Source: Zoroaster sp. YZ-2022 (taxonomy: Eukaryota; Echinodermata; Asteroidea; Forcipulatida; Zoroasteridae). From it: DNA of 64,000 nucleotides. The notes below the pieces were generated by a model that saw only the letters and a program-made list of their open reading frames with translations, searched no databases and was not told the DNA's origin. Made by a program: the position numbers and the translations under genes. Below, in pieces: positions 1 to 13,600 of the stretch (position 1 is its first letter; every line of letters begins with the position of its first letter). The DNA is taken from assembly GCA_029582265.1 (NCBI GenBank), contig CM055827.1, positions 37,292,760 to 37,356,759 on the forward strand, given 5' to 3'.

Positions 1-103
1 ATGTGTGCAGGGGCTTTTACGTTCCTGAAATGAATTTTGGGAACATTACATGAACATTACAACTTTATCAAGATGTTATTGTGGAGTTATTTTTCTCGTT
101 TAG

Positions 104-247
104 AATGTACTAAGAGATGTCCAAAGCACACAAGTCTCGTGTGTGGATCTGACGGGACGACATACAAGAACCAGTGTAAACTGGAGAACAGAGCTTGTTC
201 CAGACGGGGTCTTTATCGCGTGAGCGATGGGGACTGCAACGTTCAAG
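104..247 (+). CDS. Kazal domain 1 exon
   Basis: Phase-1 exon between a TTTAG acceptor and an AAG/GTGATT donor. It carries the six Kazal cysteines, with the hallmark CGSDGTTYKNQC. The short spacing between the first two cysteines (CTKRC) is of the non-classical follistatin/agrin type. The P1 position, second after cysteine 2, is Lys, which would suit a trypsin-like target if the domain inhibits. The first 103 bases are intron. Confidence 0.88.
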
Positions 248-1436
248 GTGATTTGGTAAAGCACAGGTCAGATACATGGCCTTTTCAGAGAACACAGTAC
301 TGATTGATTGAACACACACACGGGATGTGACGTGGTAGGGTAGCATGTTGGGAATCAATGCTTTATAAAGTCTACATTCAACAGAAATCACTAATAGTAA
401 TAATGACATAACTTCATGCTGGAAAAGGAAAATGGATGGTAATAACAATGAAGTTATGAGAAAAGAGGAATGGAATGACGAGGGGGGTTGAGGGAGTGGT
501 CGAGGAAATAATTGGTGACAGAATGGGGGAGGGAGGTAAAGACAGTGGAGGCAACCGTAGCAACATTGTGGATGAGGGAAGGGAGTTTGGATAAAGACAC
601 ATATAATGGAGAAGGGAATACAAATGAGAGAAAGAGTGAAAATCTGATGGAGAAGGGTTGACAAGGGGACTCGACAAGAGCTGAACAGACAATTATTGAA
701 CAATAATACGTTGTGAGGAGTAGCCGTCCAGGGCAGGGCAAACGTTTCATCATAGAGCCATGGTTTCATGAACAACTGTTATCAAACGTTGATTTTATTT
801 TTCATATAAAAAAGCCACATCCTCCATGATCCCTAGATTACTGTTCCACAGATTTGTCATTGTAACTTGGGGCATGATCCCTGGCTACACGGCATGTAGC
901 GGCCCCTGAACATTGAGAAAAACTGGGATACCGTCCTCTATAGGGCTAGATAGTTAAGCACCAGTACGGTACTCAGGTGGCAGATTTGAGTCCCACTTCA
1001 GCCAGTTTTCTTTGTTCAGATACTTTATAACGGCTCATCTCTAATATCTTACAGGATGCAAAAGGCAATGTGGTACCAATTACGAACCAGTTTGTGCCAC
1101 GGATGGCGTGACGTATGACAATTTGTGTCGCCTTGACAACGCTGCTTGTGATGATGCAGGCATCTCCATGCGATCCAATGGTGCATGCCCAAAAGGTATG
1201 ATAATCTATTCAGTCTAATACGGACCCAATGTCACCAACATATAGTCACAGGATCTGCTAAGCAGAAAGTTTTGCAAACCAAATATATTTATTTGCTATT
1301 TATTTTAAAGCAAAATAGCAGCTAAGGTCTGTCCATTTGAAAAATAACTAGGAACCAAGACAACCTGCTAAGCAAATTGAACTGCTTAGTTGGTATCTAT
1401 TGTTTTCCAACATTACAGAGCTGCTAAGCAGAAAAT

Positions 1437-1479
<43 letters not shown>

Positions 1480-1634
1480 TCTGACCTGGCCCCATAGAGC
1501 AATAGATAATTGGCATAAGTGGACCGCCCACCAACATAGGGGCTGGTTAGCTCAGTTGGTAGAGCGCTCGTACGGTAATCGAGAGGTTGCGGGCTCGAGT
1601 CCGGCATCAACCAATTTTTCTTTGCTCGCTACCC

Positions 1635-1694
<60 letters not shown>

Positions 1695-4600
1695 CTGCAT
1701 ATTACGCGAGCCGACTACCACAACACTGACATCTCTATACCGAAACAAAGTCTTGATTATTTAGTAAACGGGTATCGGCTAAACAATTATACTGTGGGTA
1801 AAACGAGAACATTTATCTGTAGTGTGTTGTTGACATAATATGTAAAAGTAATACTAGTATACATAAAGTATTCGTTCTGAAAAATAAAGTAATAATACAA
1901 TGATACGTTTTGAAACAATTAGGTACAATTTTGGGAAACCCTCAATCATAAACATGCAACAATTTTAAATTAATATTCAACGATAAAAACAAATTTTCTT
2001 TCCGAAATAATTCCACATTCAATCTCGTAATTTCGATCTAATTCCAAAATACAAGGATCAGTCCTTGTATAATGTATAGGATAGTGTATGGACCTTGACT
2101 TGCTTGTTTTGAAAGATTTAGTAAAAAACAAATTGTTTAACAGCTGACCAAACATGGTACGGATTGGACCCGAATAAAACTTGGCATTTATTATACTGTT
2201 AACTTCTCAAGTCACAAATCTCTATTTAATGCAAGGTTGAAAGGTGCAGGCAGACACAAAGCTGACGGCAATACACAGCGGGTAACAGCCTCCCAGATTG
2301 TGGGAACTTGACTTTGGTTCTGCATGACAGGGAGCTGTGTCTCTTGGGAGATGTATAAACGAGTGCCAATTTATAGTCAAAGCTATCAATCATTCGAAAA
2401 AAAAACCTACAGGATATAAATAACGCTATCAAAACATTAAAATGTCATAGGTGACAAACTCAACGTGAGTCACGTCACGTCCAAGGCCCACACAATAAAG
2501 TAAAAAACAGAAAATATAAGAAATTTTCCCAATCTCGTATACGACATCGCCACTTAAAAAATATCAGAATCTTATCCCGACTCACATGTCAACAACCCAA
2601 CTTAGCAGTTCCCCTCTAGGGCTCAATCAACTATGACCCCTATTCATGATTACTTTGTTTTTATGACCTCTTTAGAACTCAAAAGCATAAATTAACCTAA
2701 ATTTTACGCTCCCGCAGTCTCTATTTTTTAGTCGTATTCTATACATATTATAATCCTCTTTCTTCGTCATTATTTCATACAGCTGCTAAACAATAAAACA
2801 CAGAACAATTTTCAGAGTCTGCGCCATTAGTATTGTAAAAGCAAGCTTCTCACGAATACTTATTTATTTATTTATTCCTTTCCTCATGTACAATAACAAT
2901 ATTCTGTTTCTGGAAATAACCAGTTAAAAACGAACAACAGGGGCGATTTATTTATATTAAAGTTTGGCTTGTAACCAACTCAACCACGTTTACCTGTCGA
3001 GCAGCTTAATACAATTAGTCCCTGGTTAAGAGATCAAATATATTGCACTGTTTGGACAATCGCCAATATTTGACATATAATGTGAATTGCAGTCGCATAT
3101 CACTGTTTCGTCGCTTGTGGAGGGGGTGTTGGGTTATCCATTTGGACGGCGTGGGGAAAGGAGGGAGCTAGACCAATCATCTTCCAACATGCCAGGGAAT
3201 ATCAGTTGAAATTGGTGATATTGTTTATTCATATACAAGCAAATAACATATTTTTTATCAACTTCCTTGTATTGGAGTACCCGTGTTGTTTTTCCTTACT
3301 GATTATTATTTAGGTATAGGCCTAGAATTGGTAAATTTGTCGAATCGTAATTAGGCCCTACTTGATGTAAAACTGACGATGATATCAATTTACCTTATAA
3401 ACAAATAGTTTTTTTCCAAATTGCTTTCACTTTTAAGAAAAGTAAAAAAGTTTCTAGTTTCTAGAATTTAGGAGAGAAGTCTCTTTCCTTAATTCCACAT
3501 TGGAATTAATGCAAAACATCTTAGTTACATTAGTTTGCCTTTTATTACACAACGTAATAAACTGATAATGTCATCACAGGTTGGTTTAAATGTATATGGC
3601 GATTCAAAGAGAGTTAGCATCTCTTATAAGCAGTTTTGCCAACATTACCAATGATGTCACTTCCCTTAAAAATGGAATGAAAGCCTGCAGTGAATTTGTT
3701 TACAAGTTGCAGTCCGTGCTCAGGTGGTGGATGTTCTCTTTATTTGAAATGTGTTCATATAAAACTAGGGAACCGATCCCATGCCAATGTCTGCTCTGAT
3801 AATAGGCCCAATAACATTACCAATGTGATACGAACTGAAACAACTCTATCCATTTGCAGAGGTGATCTTAACATCTTTTGAGAGTGACTTGGATGCTACA
3901 GGAGTGACGAGAGGTCCGAGTGAAGTCACTTTTCAGATTTCTGTTCAGAGCGCTAGTGGCAGCCAAAGTGTCAGAGGGCGAGGGCTCTGGAAGCTCGGTA
4001 TATACGGTTGCCGCTACGACGATGGCTGGTGTGACAAGATTAATCATATCCCTCAGATTCTGAGCGACACACAGGCCTCGACGGCACTGGGCAGAGGGAC
4101 AACGATGACCATTTCGGACATTAAGGTCATGTTTGATGTTAGCATTATTGGATGCGAGGATCTGCCGTACATCTGTACCGAATTCTCCAAAGGGGACGAT
4201 CCCAGACCAGACTACGTCTTGACCATGCCGGGCCAGTTCGGATCAGCTATCAGTTGTTTTCAACTCGAGTGCTTCAGACTACCTGTCACAGGTAGGCCTA
4301 TAATGTTGTAGGAAAGAGCATTCAAATGATGAGATAAAACAAGCCTTAAGTACATTTAATTATTATAAACCATGTTTCTCCTGGGAAGCTCACACAATTT
4401 ACTTAATTTTAGACATATTTGTTTTAGATAATTTCTTTGCAAGTCATAACTTAGGCCTATATGAAATATATAACAATAAAATTGATTTAATGTTAATATG
4501 GAGAACGCTTTGAAGCAATTTTTGTGATTTGTAAATATCATAATCACTAGATTTGATTGTATATAAAGGGTCCTTATTGGGCAAACAAGAGCATGAAGCT

Positions 4601-7600
4601 GTCATCAAATGCCAGTTTAACTAAAATCCTGAAACGCTGAAATTGAAAACAAAATAGAAAAACAATATTTTTTTTAAATTTACAGAGAGCCCACAATGGA
4701 CCCCAGCGTGTCGGTATGAATGTCCAGGATCAGGTAACACAGTCTGCGGTTCAGACGGTGTGACATACAACACAGAGTGTGCCCTAGACAACGAGAGACG
4801 ATGTAGTGAAGATCCAAATAGTTATCTACTGCAGAGGAAGCATTATGGGCCATGCAGGACAGGTAACAGACTTTGATCACGTAACGGTATAGCACCGTCT
4901 TCATGGGTTTCTACAGCATAAATAGACTGGTACTTTCAAACTTTTTTTTATTAGTAATATATAGCACAGTGAAAACAAATGATCAACAACCTTGGGCAGA
5001 ACCTGTTGTGGCACCCCAAGCCCCCAAATACATGAGAGGGGGGTTTGTGGCACCCCAAGCCCCCAAATACATGAGAGGGGGGTTTGTGGCACCCCAAGCC
5101 CCCAAATACATGAGAGGGGGGTTTGTGGCACTAAGCCCCCAAATACATGAGAGGGGTTTGTGGCACCCCAAGCCCCAAATACATGAGAGGGTTTGTGGCA
5201 CCCCAAGCCCCCAAATACATGAGAGGGGGTTTGTGGCACCCAAGCCCCAAATACATGAGAGGGGTTTGTGGCACCCCAAGCCCCCAAATACATGAGAGGG
5301 GGGTTTGTGGCACCCCAAGCCCCCAAATACATGAGAGGGGGGTTTGTGGCACCCCAAGCCCCCAAATACATGAGAGGGGGGTTTGTGGCACCCCAAGCCC
5401 CCAAATACATGAGAGGGGGGTTTGTGGCACCCCAAGCCCCCAAATACATGAGAGGGGGGTTTCTCACCGAGATCATTTCTCGTGTTAAGATTAGCCGACA
5501 GGTTGGGCCAGAAATGTAGCTGGCAACGGGGCAAACTGACACCCCATTGGCATTGGATCAGCATCTACTCAATTTAAATGAGTAAAAGTGGTAGTTTGCA
5601 AAAGTCAGCATTTTGATGGTTATAGTGCAAAACATGGAAGAAGAAAATGAATATCAATACTATAGCCCTTTTTTATTCGCTGATCTTTGACTAACACTTG
5701 CGCCATGTCTAAGTAAGCGGGGTAGCATCAGCTATAAGTATTATTAATCATTGTAAATACTATTGCCATCATGTCCTTTACTCCCTCCACTACCACTGTA
5801 TACTATCCCATTCAAAGAAAATTTAGCAGAGATGTGACTCCTCCCCCCTTGCACTGCAGGTGTGATAATTGACAGCATGTTCTGGTCAGCTCAGGGCATA
5901 GAAGCAAGTCCGGGTAGAACCATGATTTCTGTACAGGCTCTCGTCATGTCCAACTCCACTGGGGAGAGCATATCCGGCATGAATCTCTGGCGTATGGGAC
6001 TGTATGGCAGTCGGTTCCAGGATGGGTCAGGTCGCCGATTGGGCTATGTACCGCAACTCCTAGATTCCTTACAGGCTTCTACGCCTTTTGCTGCAGGAAA
6101 GTAAGACTGATATAGACGCGTAACGAGAAAATTGGGAGGAGGCAAATTATTTTTATTATTATTATTTTTATACGCCATTGTTTAGCAGACCAGCAGACAA
6201 ATAATTTCAGAAATACCAACAAGTTCGTGAATTTACCAACAGACACTATTTTGGCAACAAGTGGGGCCACCACCTCCCTGCCCCCTTTTGCTATGCCACT
6301 GTGCAAGACGTAATAGCTTCTTAGGACGTTACTCATCAGTACCATTTTAAAACTGAGTAAACTTTTAGATAACAGTTTATTTTCGAGTTACCAATAGTGT
6401 ACACGCCCTTTATATTTAAACAATGCTTCCCGTGACCTCCTTCTGTAGGGCTATTGTGCTGAATGCTGAAGCCGACTTTGATGTCTCTGCAGTTGGGTGC
6501 TCTCATTATAAGTTCATTTGCTTGGAGTTCACAAAAGGAGATTCACCACAACCACAGTTTCCTTTCAAGGGGAACTCAGGACCCGAAGACGGCAGTATAT
6601 TCATAGCCTGTCAGCAAGTACCATGCAGCGGACAGCCCGAACCAGAAATTCCAGGTAAATGTCATAGTTCATGTTGTGATTTGAGTTTAGTTCAGCTATT
6701 CAGTGATATGCCTAGATCTAGTCGAAAATAACATTCCTAACATTCCCGCCCCAATTTCTTTTTTCACGGATTAGCTAAACAATTCAAAGGTTAAACAATG
6801 TAACGCAGCAATTAAACAAATTGGTGGCATTTCTTAGTGTGACAAACCGATCCTGCTATCAGAGTTCGTCCTGCTTCCTAAAGTTCCTCCGGCAGCCTAA
6901 AATGTTTCATTACAAAAAACACTTTGTTGACGTCATGTAGGGATGTTTTTGATATTTGTTTTAGTTATTACAATGAACTTCTTGTCGTCTTGTTTGCTTT
7001 AGTCGGATTATACTAGTTCTTGCCGTCTTCAACAGGAAGAAGAAACAGCTATCAAAGATAAAGAGTTTATGGAGAAAAATGAAAATAAAAAGAGAGGAAA
7101 TTGACAGCAGGAAGAATGAGCATACAATCATTTTGCTCATCTTATATTTTGACATTACTGCATGAATGAAAAAATAACCATTAGCGAACAAATGATTTGA
7201 AATTAGTATCAGGAGTAGGCTAACTATGGGTCTTTTTTTTTTATTCCGACAGATGATGGTCGTAAAAGGGTATACGTTGGTGAGTTAGGCTGGGGACTTA
7301 GAGCCGGTAGGCTGCGCCCAGATGGTCTCTACGATGTCACCCTGAACGTGAATGCACAAATCCTGGGAACGAGTGATTACGTATCAGGCAATAATCTATT
7401 GCGTGTTGGTATCTTTGGCAGCAAAAACATCTACGGAGAGGGTCGCCGTTTTGGCTTCCAGAGACAAACACTTTCAAGGAGTCAGTCTTCCAGTGAACTA
7501 AGACCAAACAGTAATCTTGTATTTGAAAACATCACCACGCAGTTTCCTGTGACCGGAGTGGGCTGTTCTGAATATGGATTCCTGTGTGCTGAACTCGCTA

Positions 7601-10600
7601 AGAGTGACTCGGCCCAACAAGACTTTCTTCTGATTCCCGAAAGCCTAGATATTAGTTCAACGCCGGATTCAGTAATCATATGCAAGGAGATACCTTGTAG
7701 AAATCCAGGTAAGATTCTTCCATTCATTTAATTTAAAAAAAATTGTTGTATATATATATTTATTTTACAGTGACATGACTTTCCTAAAATTCTACGAACT
7801 GCGTAAGACATGCCTATCCTTGGCTATACATGGCAGGTATGCCTTTGTGGTTGCCTCTGTGTATACTTAATATCAATGAATTGAGGCATTTAAAAAAAAC
7901 AAATTTATATTTTAACAAAACCCCACCCAAAACCAGCCCTCTTATATATTTTATAAATAAGAGCGCTTGTGTGGATTACTTTGGGCAGTTCTAGATTAAA
8001 ACCTCCGGAAGTTTGAGTTTGTAATCATGTACTAGACCCTTAATGCATGTGGCCGTTGTTAGACAGAGACAGATACAGCCGCATCATGAGAGAGGTTCAT
8101 TGTTCCATAAACTTGAGTTTTAAAGACAGACACATTATAACCAACTGTATCAACTACTATAACTTGATATGTTTTTTCATTTATCAGATGGTCCGCGTCC
8201 AGGTTCCAGCCATGTCAACGAAGGCACCACAGAAATCAAAACAGGGAGATTGAGGTTCCTTAACTGGCGTCTATCAGTTGATTATTTCCGAAGTCCAGAG
8301 CCAAGTGATCTTGTCATTGAAGTAAATGGGAATCCAGATTCTAGATCGGATTCCATCACAGGTGATGGTTTGTGGCGAGTAGGTCTGTACGCAAGCGAGG
8401 ACAGTGACCCTATGGGTACCAAGCACAGGTACAATCCTCAAATTCTATCGTACGCAGACCAATCAGTGCCCATGGGTCGAGACACCCCTCTGGTTCTCTC
8501 TGGCATCACTACCAAGTTCAATGTGGAAGGTTTAGGTTGTGGACAGTTGAATTACATTTGTTTAGAGTTCACAAGAGGGTATTTTCCAAAGCCTGACTTC
8601 ATCTTACCATTACCTCAAGAGGATAACGATGGAATAACAAAGCGAATCGCCTCATGCAAGCCATGGCCATGCCAAGGTAAATTTATACAGTAATTTTCAT
8701 TTGATTTACCATCATCAAGTTCAAAATGTGATTTTTTCCCCATTGCATTTCTCTTTCTTAAATTTAGGAACAAATTACAAGATTTGTTTACGTCTCCACA
8801 GATCGTGGTGGTAGCGACGTAGCTCCAGATCACGGTGGTAGCGACGCACCTCCAGATAATGATGATGTCACACCTGCAGAAAAATCACCCTTTGTGGCTT
8901 TCTCAAATCTTCGCTGGGAACGTCGACCTGCTCCAGGCAGTTCATCTGATGTCAATCTCATAATAAGGCTGACACCACACCCACTTAGCAACCGTCTCTC
9001 GGGTAACAATCTCTGGAAAGTTGGGCTGTTTGGAAGTGACACGTCTGATGGCACAGGAACACGTTATGAAGAGATAGAAAACATCTTATCGAATAGTGAT
9101 CAGGACAATCCGGTTGTACTCGGAGAAATTCTTGAATTTGACATCATATCACCAAATGCGATGCGAGATATAGGTTGCAGGCACTCTTATCTCTGTATAC
9201 AATTTAGTAAAAATAGGTACTCCATACCATCGTTTGATCTTACACTTGGCAACAAGGACTTCATTGTCTCCTGCCAACGTCTTCCTTGTGATGGTAAGTA
9301 CGTGATTGTCATTCAGACTTATTTCAATGTGACAGTCTAGGATATACAGACAGCCGATATGGAATATGCAGACAGTGTTCATTTCACAAAATGATATTAA
9401 GATCCTGATATTATAGTCATACTGCTTCAGGTGATGGACAGTCTTGTAGGTCTCGAGACTGGTCTTGGTAGCTCGTCTTGGTCAGGCAAATTGAGAACAG
9501 GAAAAAGCTTGATATAATAAATGTTTCATTACGATGTGCATAATAAATAATATTTATTAAATTCTTACCGCTACACATAAAATCAGAAAATTGTAGTTCT
9601 TGCCTAAAACATTTAAACACCTCATTATTTATGTAATATTAAACAAACACACAATGCATAAATATCAGCCTAATTGTTATTTTGGAAAAGAATATAGGGT
9701 TGAAGTTTGATGAAAATGTCCTTCACTTATACAGATAGCAGAGGTCATGGTGGTGGTACTACGGGAGGTCATGGCAGTGATGGCACAGGTAACAGTGGTG
9801 GAACAGGTGGTTCTGATCGTGGAACAGGACGTCATGATGGTGGTAACCCACCTACAGGAGATTCTGTGGCTCTCTCAAGTCTTCGCTGGAGTGCTCCTCG
9901 TACCTCAGTTGACAATCCATCTGATATCACATTTAGGATAATGCTAACATCTCAACCTCATAGCAGTCCACTTGAGGGTTATAATCTGTGGAAGATTTCA
10001 TTGTTTGGAAGTGACAATGCAGATGGCTCAGGAGTAAGGTTTCGTGAGAGGGACAATGTCCTAACAGGCAGTAATAGAAACATGCCAGTTATACCTGGAC
10101 AGAATCTTGAATTTGACATCACAACACGATACGATGTGGGAAGTTTGGGTTGTTCAAAATCTTATCTTTGTATAGATTTTGGGAAAAACAGTTATTCCTC
10201 ACAACCCTTCAACCTTGACCTTGGAAACAAGGAAACTCTAACTTCATGTAAAAGGATTTCATGTGATGGTAAGTAAACAAATGTCACATAATTAGATTGA
10301 ATAAATCCACTTCACTGATCAACGCGGATGGTATAATATGTAAAGGTTGCATTTCATTAGTTGTGAATTTAAAAGAATATCTTTTTCAGAGCCAGATTTC
10401 ACCATTTCATGTACCACTTTTGAGGAATTAGTATGAAACAGCAATGACCAATAATAAAGCACATGTTGAATGGAACATTATTATACCAAAAATCACAAAC
10501 AATCCTTTTTGGCCGTTAAAATGGGAACATACAGTACTCTTTCCCAAAATTTAATTTTTTTTTTTCTATACAGATAGTGGAAATCTAGGCGTTGGAACAG

Positions 10601-13600
10601 GAGATCCCGATCGTGGTGGTGACCCTTCTGCAATGACAGGAGAAACTGTGGCTTTCTCAAATCTACACTGGAGCCGTCTTCCTAGCCAGCCAACCAGACC
10701 AGATGATATAAATCTTTTGATAAGGCTGACACCACATCCCCTCAATAACCCTCTCTCAGGTTACAATCTGTGGAAGGTTGGGCTGTTTGCAAGTGACAAC
10801 TCAGATGGCACAGGACAACGTTTTCGTGAGAATGAGAATGTTCTATCAACCAGCGATCGGAACAATCCGATATTACCTGGAGAATATCTGGAGTTTAACA
10901 TCGCAACACCATATGACTTGGAAGATATAGGCTGTGGGCACCCTTATCTTTGTATACAGTTTGGAAAAAACAGGTACTCTAGCCTTTCCTTCAATATTGA
11001 ACTTGGCAACAAGGATTCCATCATCTCCTGTCAACGTGTTTCCTGTAATCGTAAGTACATGTCTATCACTTGAAAATATTTTTGGATTGAAACTATTGAA
11101 TTAATTTTATATTGGTAAGATATTTAGTTATTTAAACTTTATCCTTACGACTATCAAAGCACACTGATCTACAAGTTGTGTAATTAAACCACCAGTTCTT
11201 TTCAAAACTATTGCATTTTTACAACTATTTAGATAATTACGTATGGTGCTACCAATCACCTTCCTTAAATTGTACTTATAACATGTAACGTTACAAATCT
11301 CTCCAAGTCAAGTGCTGATGCATTAGTTCAAGGGAATAATTGTTTTGGGTAACAATGGACAGTGGGAGGTGGAGGTGGTTTGGGGATATGGCTCCTGTGC
11401 TATGTTTTCCCCTACCACCGGGTAGATATCATGCTGGATCTAAGAATGAACATTTCCCCCAGAGTAAACTGTCTCACAATTTATCACATCCCAGCTCCGT
11501 CTCGAGGACATGGAACTGAATCTGGTCTGATTGATCCCAGCCTGAACACAGCAATCTTTCACAACATCAGTTGGAGTGCCACTGCTGCAGAACCCCGGTC
11601 AGGAGTTATAACGGACCTCAACATCCAAGCCACATTGTTCCCCAAACCAAACACCGACACTATTACAGGAAAACGTCTGTGGCGACTCGGACTGTACGGG
11701 AATATGTATAAGGATGGATCGGCACCCCAGCGACTTAACTACGCTGAACAGATTCTGACTCCAAAGCAGGCGAAGAAACCATTGTACCCCAATTCTCCTT
11801 TGGTGTTCGATGTCGATACTCGGTTTCCTTTATATGGCTTTGGATGTGATCTTCATAGATACCTGTGCATAGAGTTTGCACAGCATAGTCAGCCTATACC
11901 ACAGTTCAATTTTCCCGTTGAAAATGGAGCCCATGTGAGCTGTCGTCCATATTTCTGTCAAGGTGAGTACAGTGCGTTTGCCAGAAACTTTGATATTGTT
12001 TCAGCTCATGCTCCTTATTAAAAAAGCTACAAATCAGTGTTCAGTAATCCAGGTAGATGAATTTTGTACATTTCTGCCAAAATGATCATTGGTTTTATTA
12101 TTTGTATTATGAAGAGGACAGAATCTGCCCTTACACAAACTTCAAATTCAACATGGGGGGAAATTTAGATGTCTCCTGGTAAATGATGTTAGATGTCTCC
12201 TGGTGAATTGCATTATTGCAATTTAAAATAACAGTCATTTCAATTAGTCTGTCTCAGAATGAAATAGAATACCACATTTCTTGTCATTATACCTTAGACC
12301 AACCTAACTCAGAGCCTAATGCTGGCCAACCAGTCGCAAGTATCGACAATTTCAGTTGGAGATTGGAACCTCCCAGGATTAACTTTGATGGTTTGACAGA
12401 CCTTAGGGTTTTTGTTAATGTAACACCGAACGCAAATACTGATGTAATTAGCGGCCAACACTTGTGGCGAATTGGAGTCTACGGTAGTAGGAACCAAAGA
12501 GGAGGGGAACCATATGAAATGAGATTTGACTATGACCCACAGGTACGCAATATGGTTACATTTCGTAGAATTCCAGTCTCCTGATGACGACAGGAGCATT
12601 GCGGATAAACAAAAAAGAACCACAATCTCACTATAATATTAGCAACATGTTTACGGGAAGATTTTCTTTTTCATTGGGACATGGTTATTTTGTTAGAGAA
12701 TGAGAAAGAACAAATGCTTTGAAATAACACATTTCTCAAAAACTAATCACGAGAAGTATGGTTTTAATTGACAGTAAATAAGGAATATAATGGATCCCAT
12801 CATCAAAAAATGTTGACACCCTTTTTTACTGTTCAACCACGCTTCTGACAACTATTTTGTAAAATATCTCATTTCGAAGTACGTATTTGTTTCTTTTCTA
12901 CAAGGAAATTATCAGTATATCAATGAAAACAAACAAAATCCGGAAATTGTCGGTAAAACACGGATGCATCTTTAATTACCACAAACAAAACATTTTCCGA
13001 CGGATGAGGACAATAGTTAATCATGGGCCTTGTATTAATTTGGGGCAAAAGTATCAAGGCCAACATGTTACATGACACTAACTCTGTTTTTACAGATTCT
13101 CCAGGTACATGATGCCCGCAGGATTTTAGGCCCAAATCAACCCTTGAAATTTGATGTCAACATAAAGTTTAACATGAAAATGTTGGGGTGTGGCCAGTAC
13201 AGGTACTTCTGTGTTGAATTTGGGAAGGATCGCCTTGCTGTTCCACAATTTTCAATGACATTTTCCAGCGGTGATGTCACTGTAAACTGTCAAAGAGTTC
13301 TCTGTCAATCAGGCAAGTGCATAAACAAGATAATAATAATCTCTGGTTTATACTTGGAGTTAAGCAATGAAATGGTTTGATGACCATTTATCTATATGAT
13401 GGCAAAGGTACGTAAGAATGTGATGGTATACAATAATTTATATTTGCCAGTTTTATCCTAAATTTTATCAATGTTGTAAACTCTGTTTACAGAATACCTC
13501 ACACCAGAATTACGTTTTTCTCTGTATATACAATAGCATTTAAAGTGCTTTTATTATAGACATGAATATTATACTTTTGAAGAGCTTGTCATAAGTCGAT

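Noticed and set aside
110..775. 221-codon minus-strand ORF
   Set aside because: Overlaps the Kazal 1 exon in antisense and reads through purine-rich intron; no family motif.
1541..1613. Functional tRNA gene (also 47272-47344)
   Set aside because: Anticodon stem mismatch, C instead of U at position 33, and membership in a dispersed repeat family argue for a tRNA-derived element.
1400..1838. ORFs with Ile-Tyr repeats (also at 46848-47673)
   Set aside because: Translation of (TA)n microsatellites.
3590..3881. Coding exon upstream of R1
   Set aside because: The frames do not join the phase-1 boundary at 3860 and show no domain similarity.
5008..5462. CRISPR-like array
   Set aside because: Head-to-tail repeats without unique spacers, in a eukaryotic intron.
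4901..5564. Long minus- and plus-strand ORFs of a 13-residue repeat
   Set aside because: They are produced by the 39-bp intronic minisatellite; no splice or flanking coding support.
12570..12615. Hammerhead-like motif (CTGATGACGACAGG)
   Set aside because: It lacks the closing stem and the GAAAC box.
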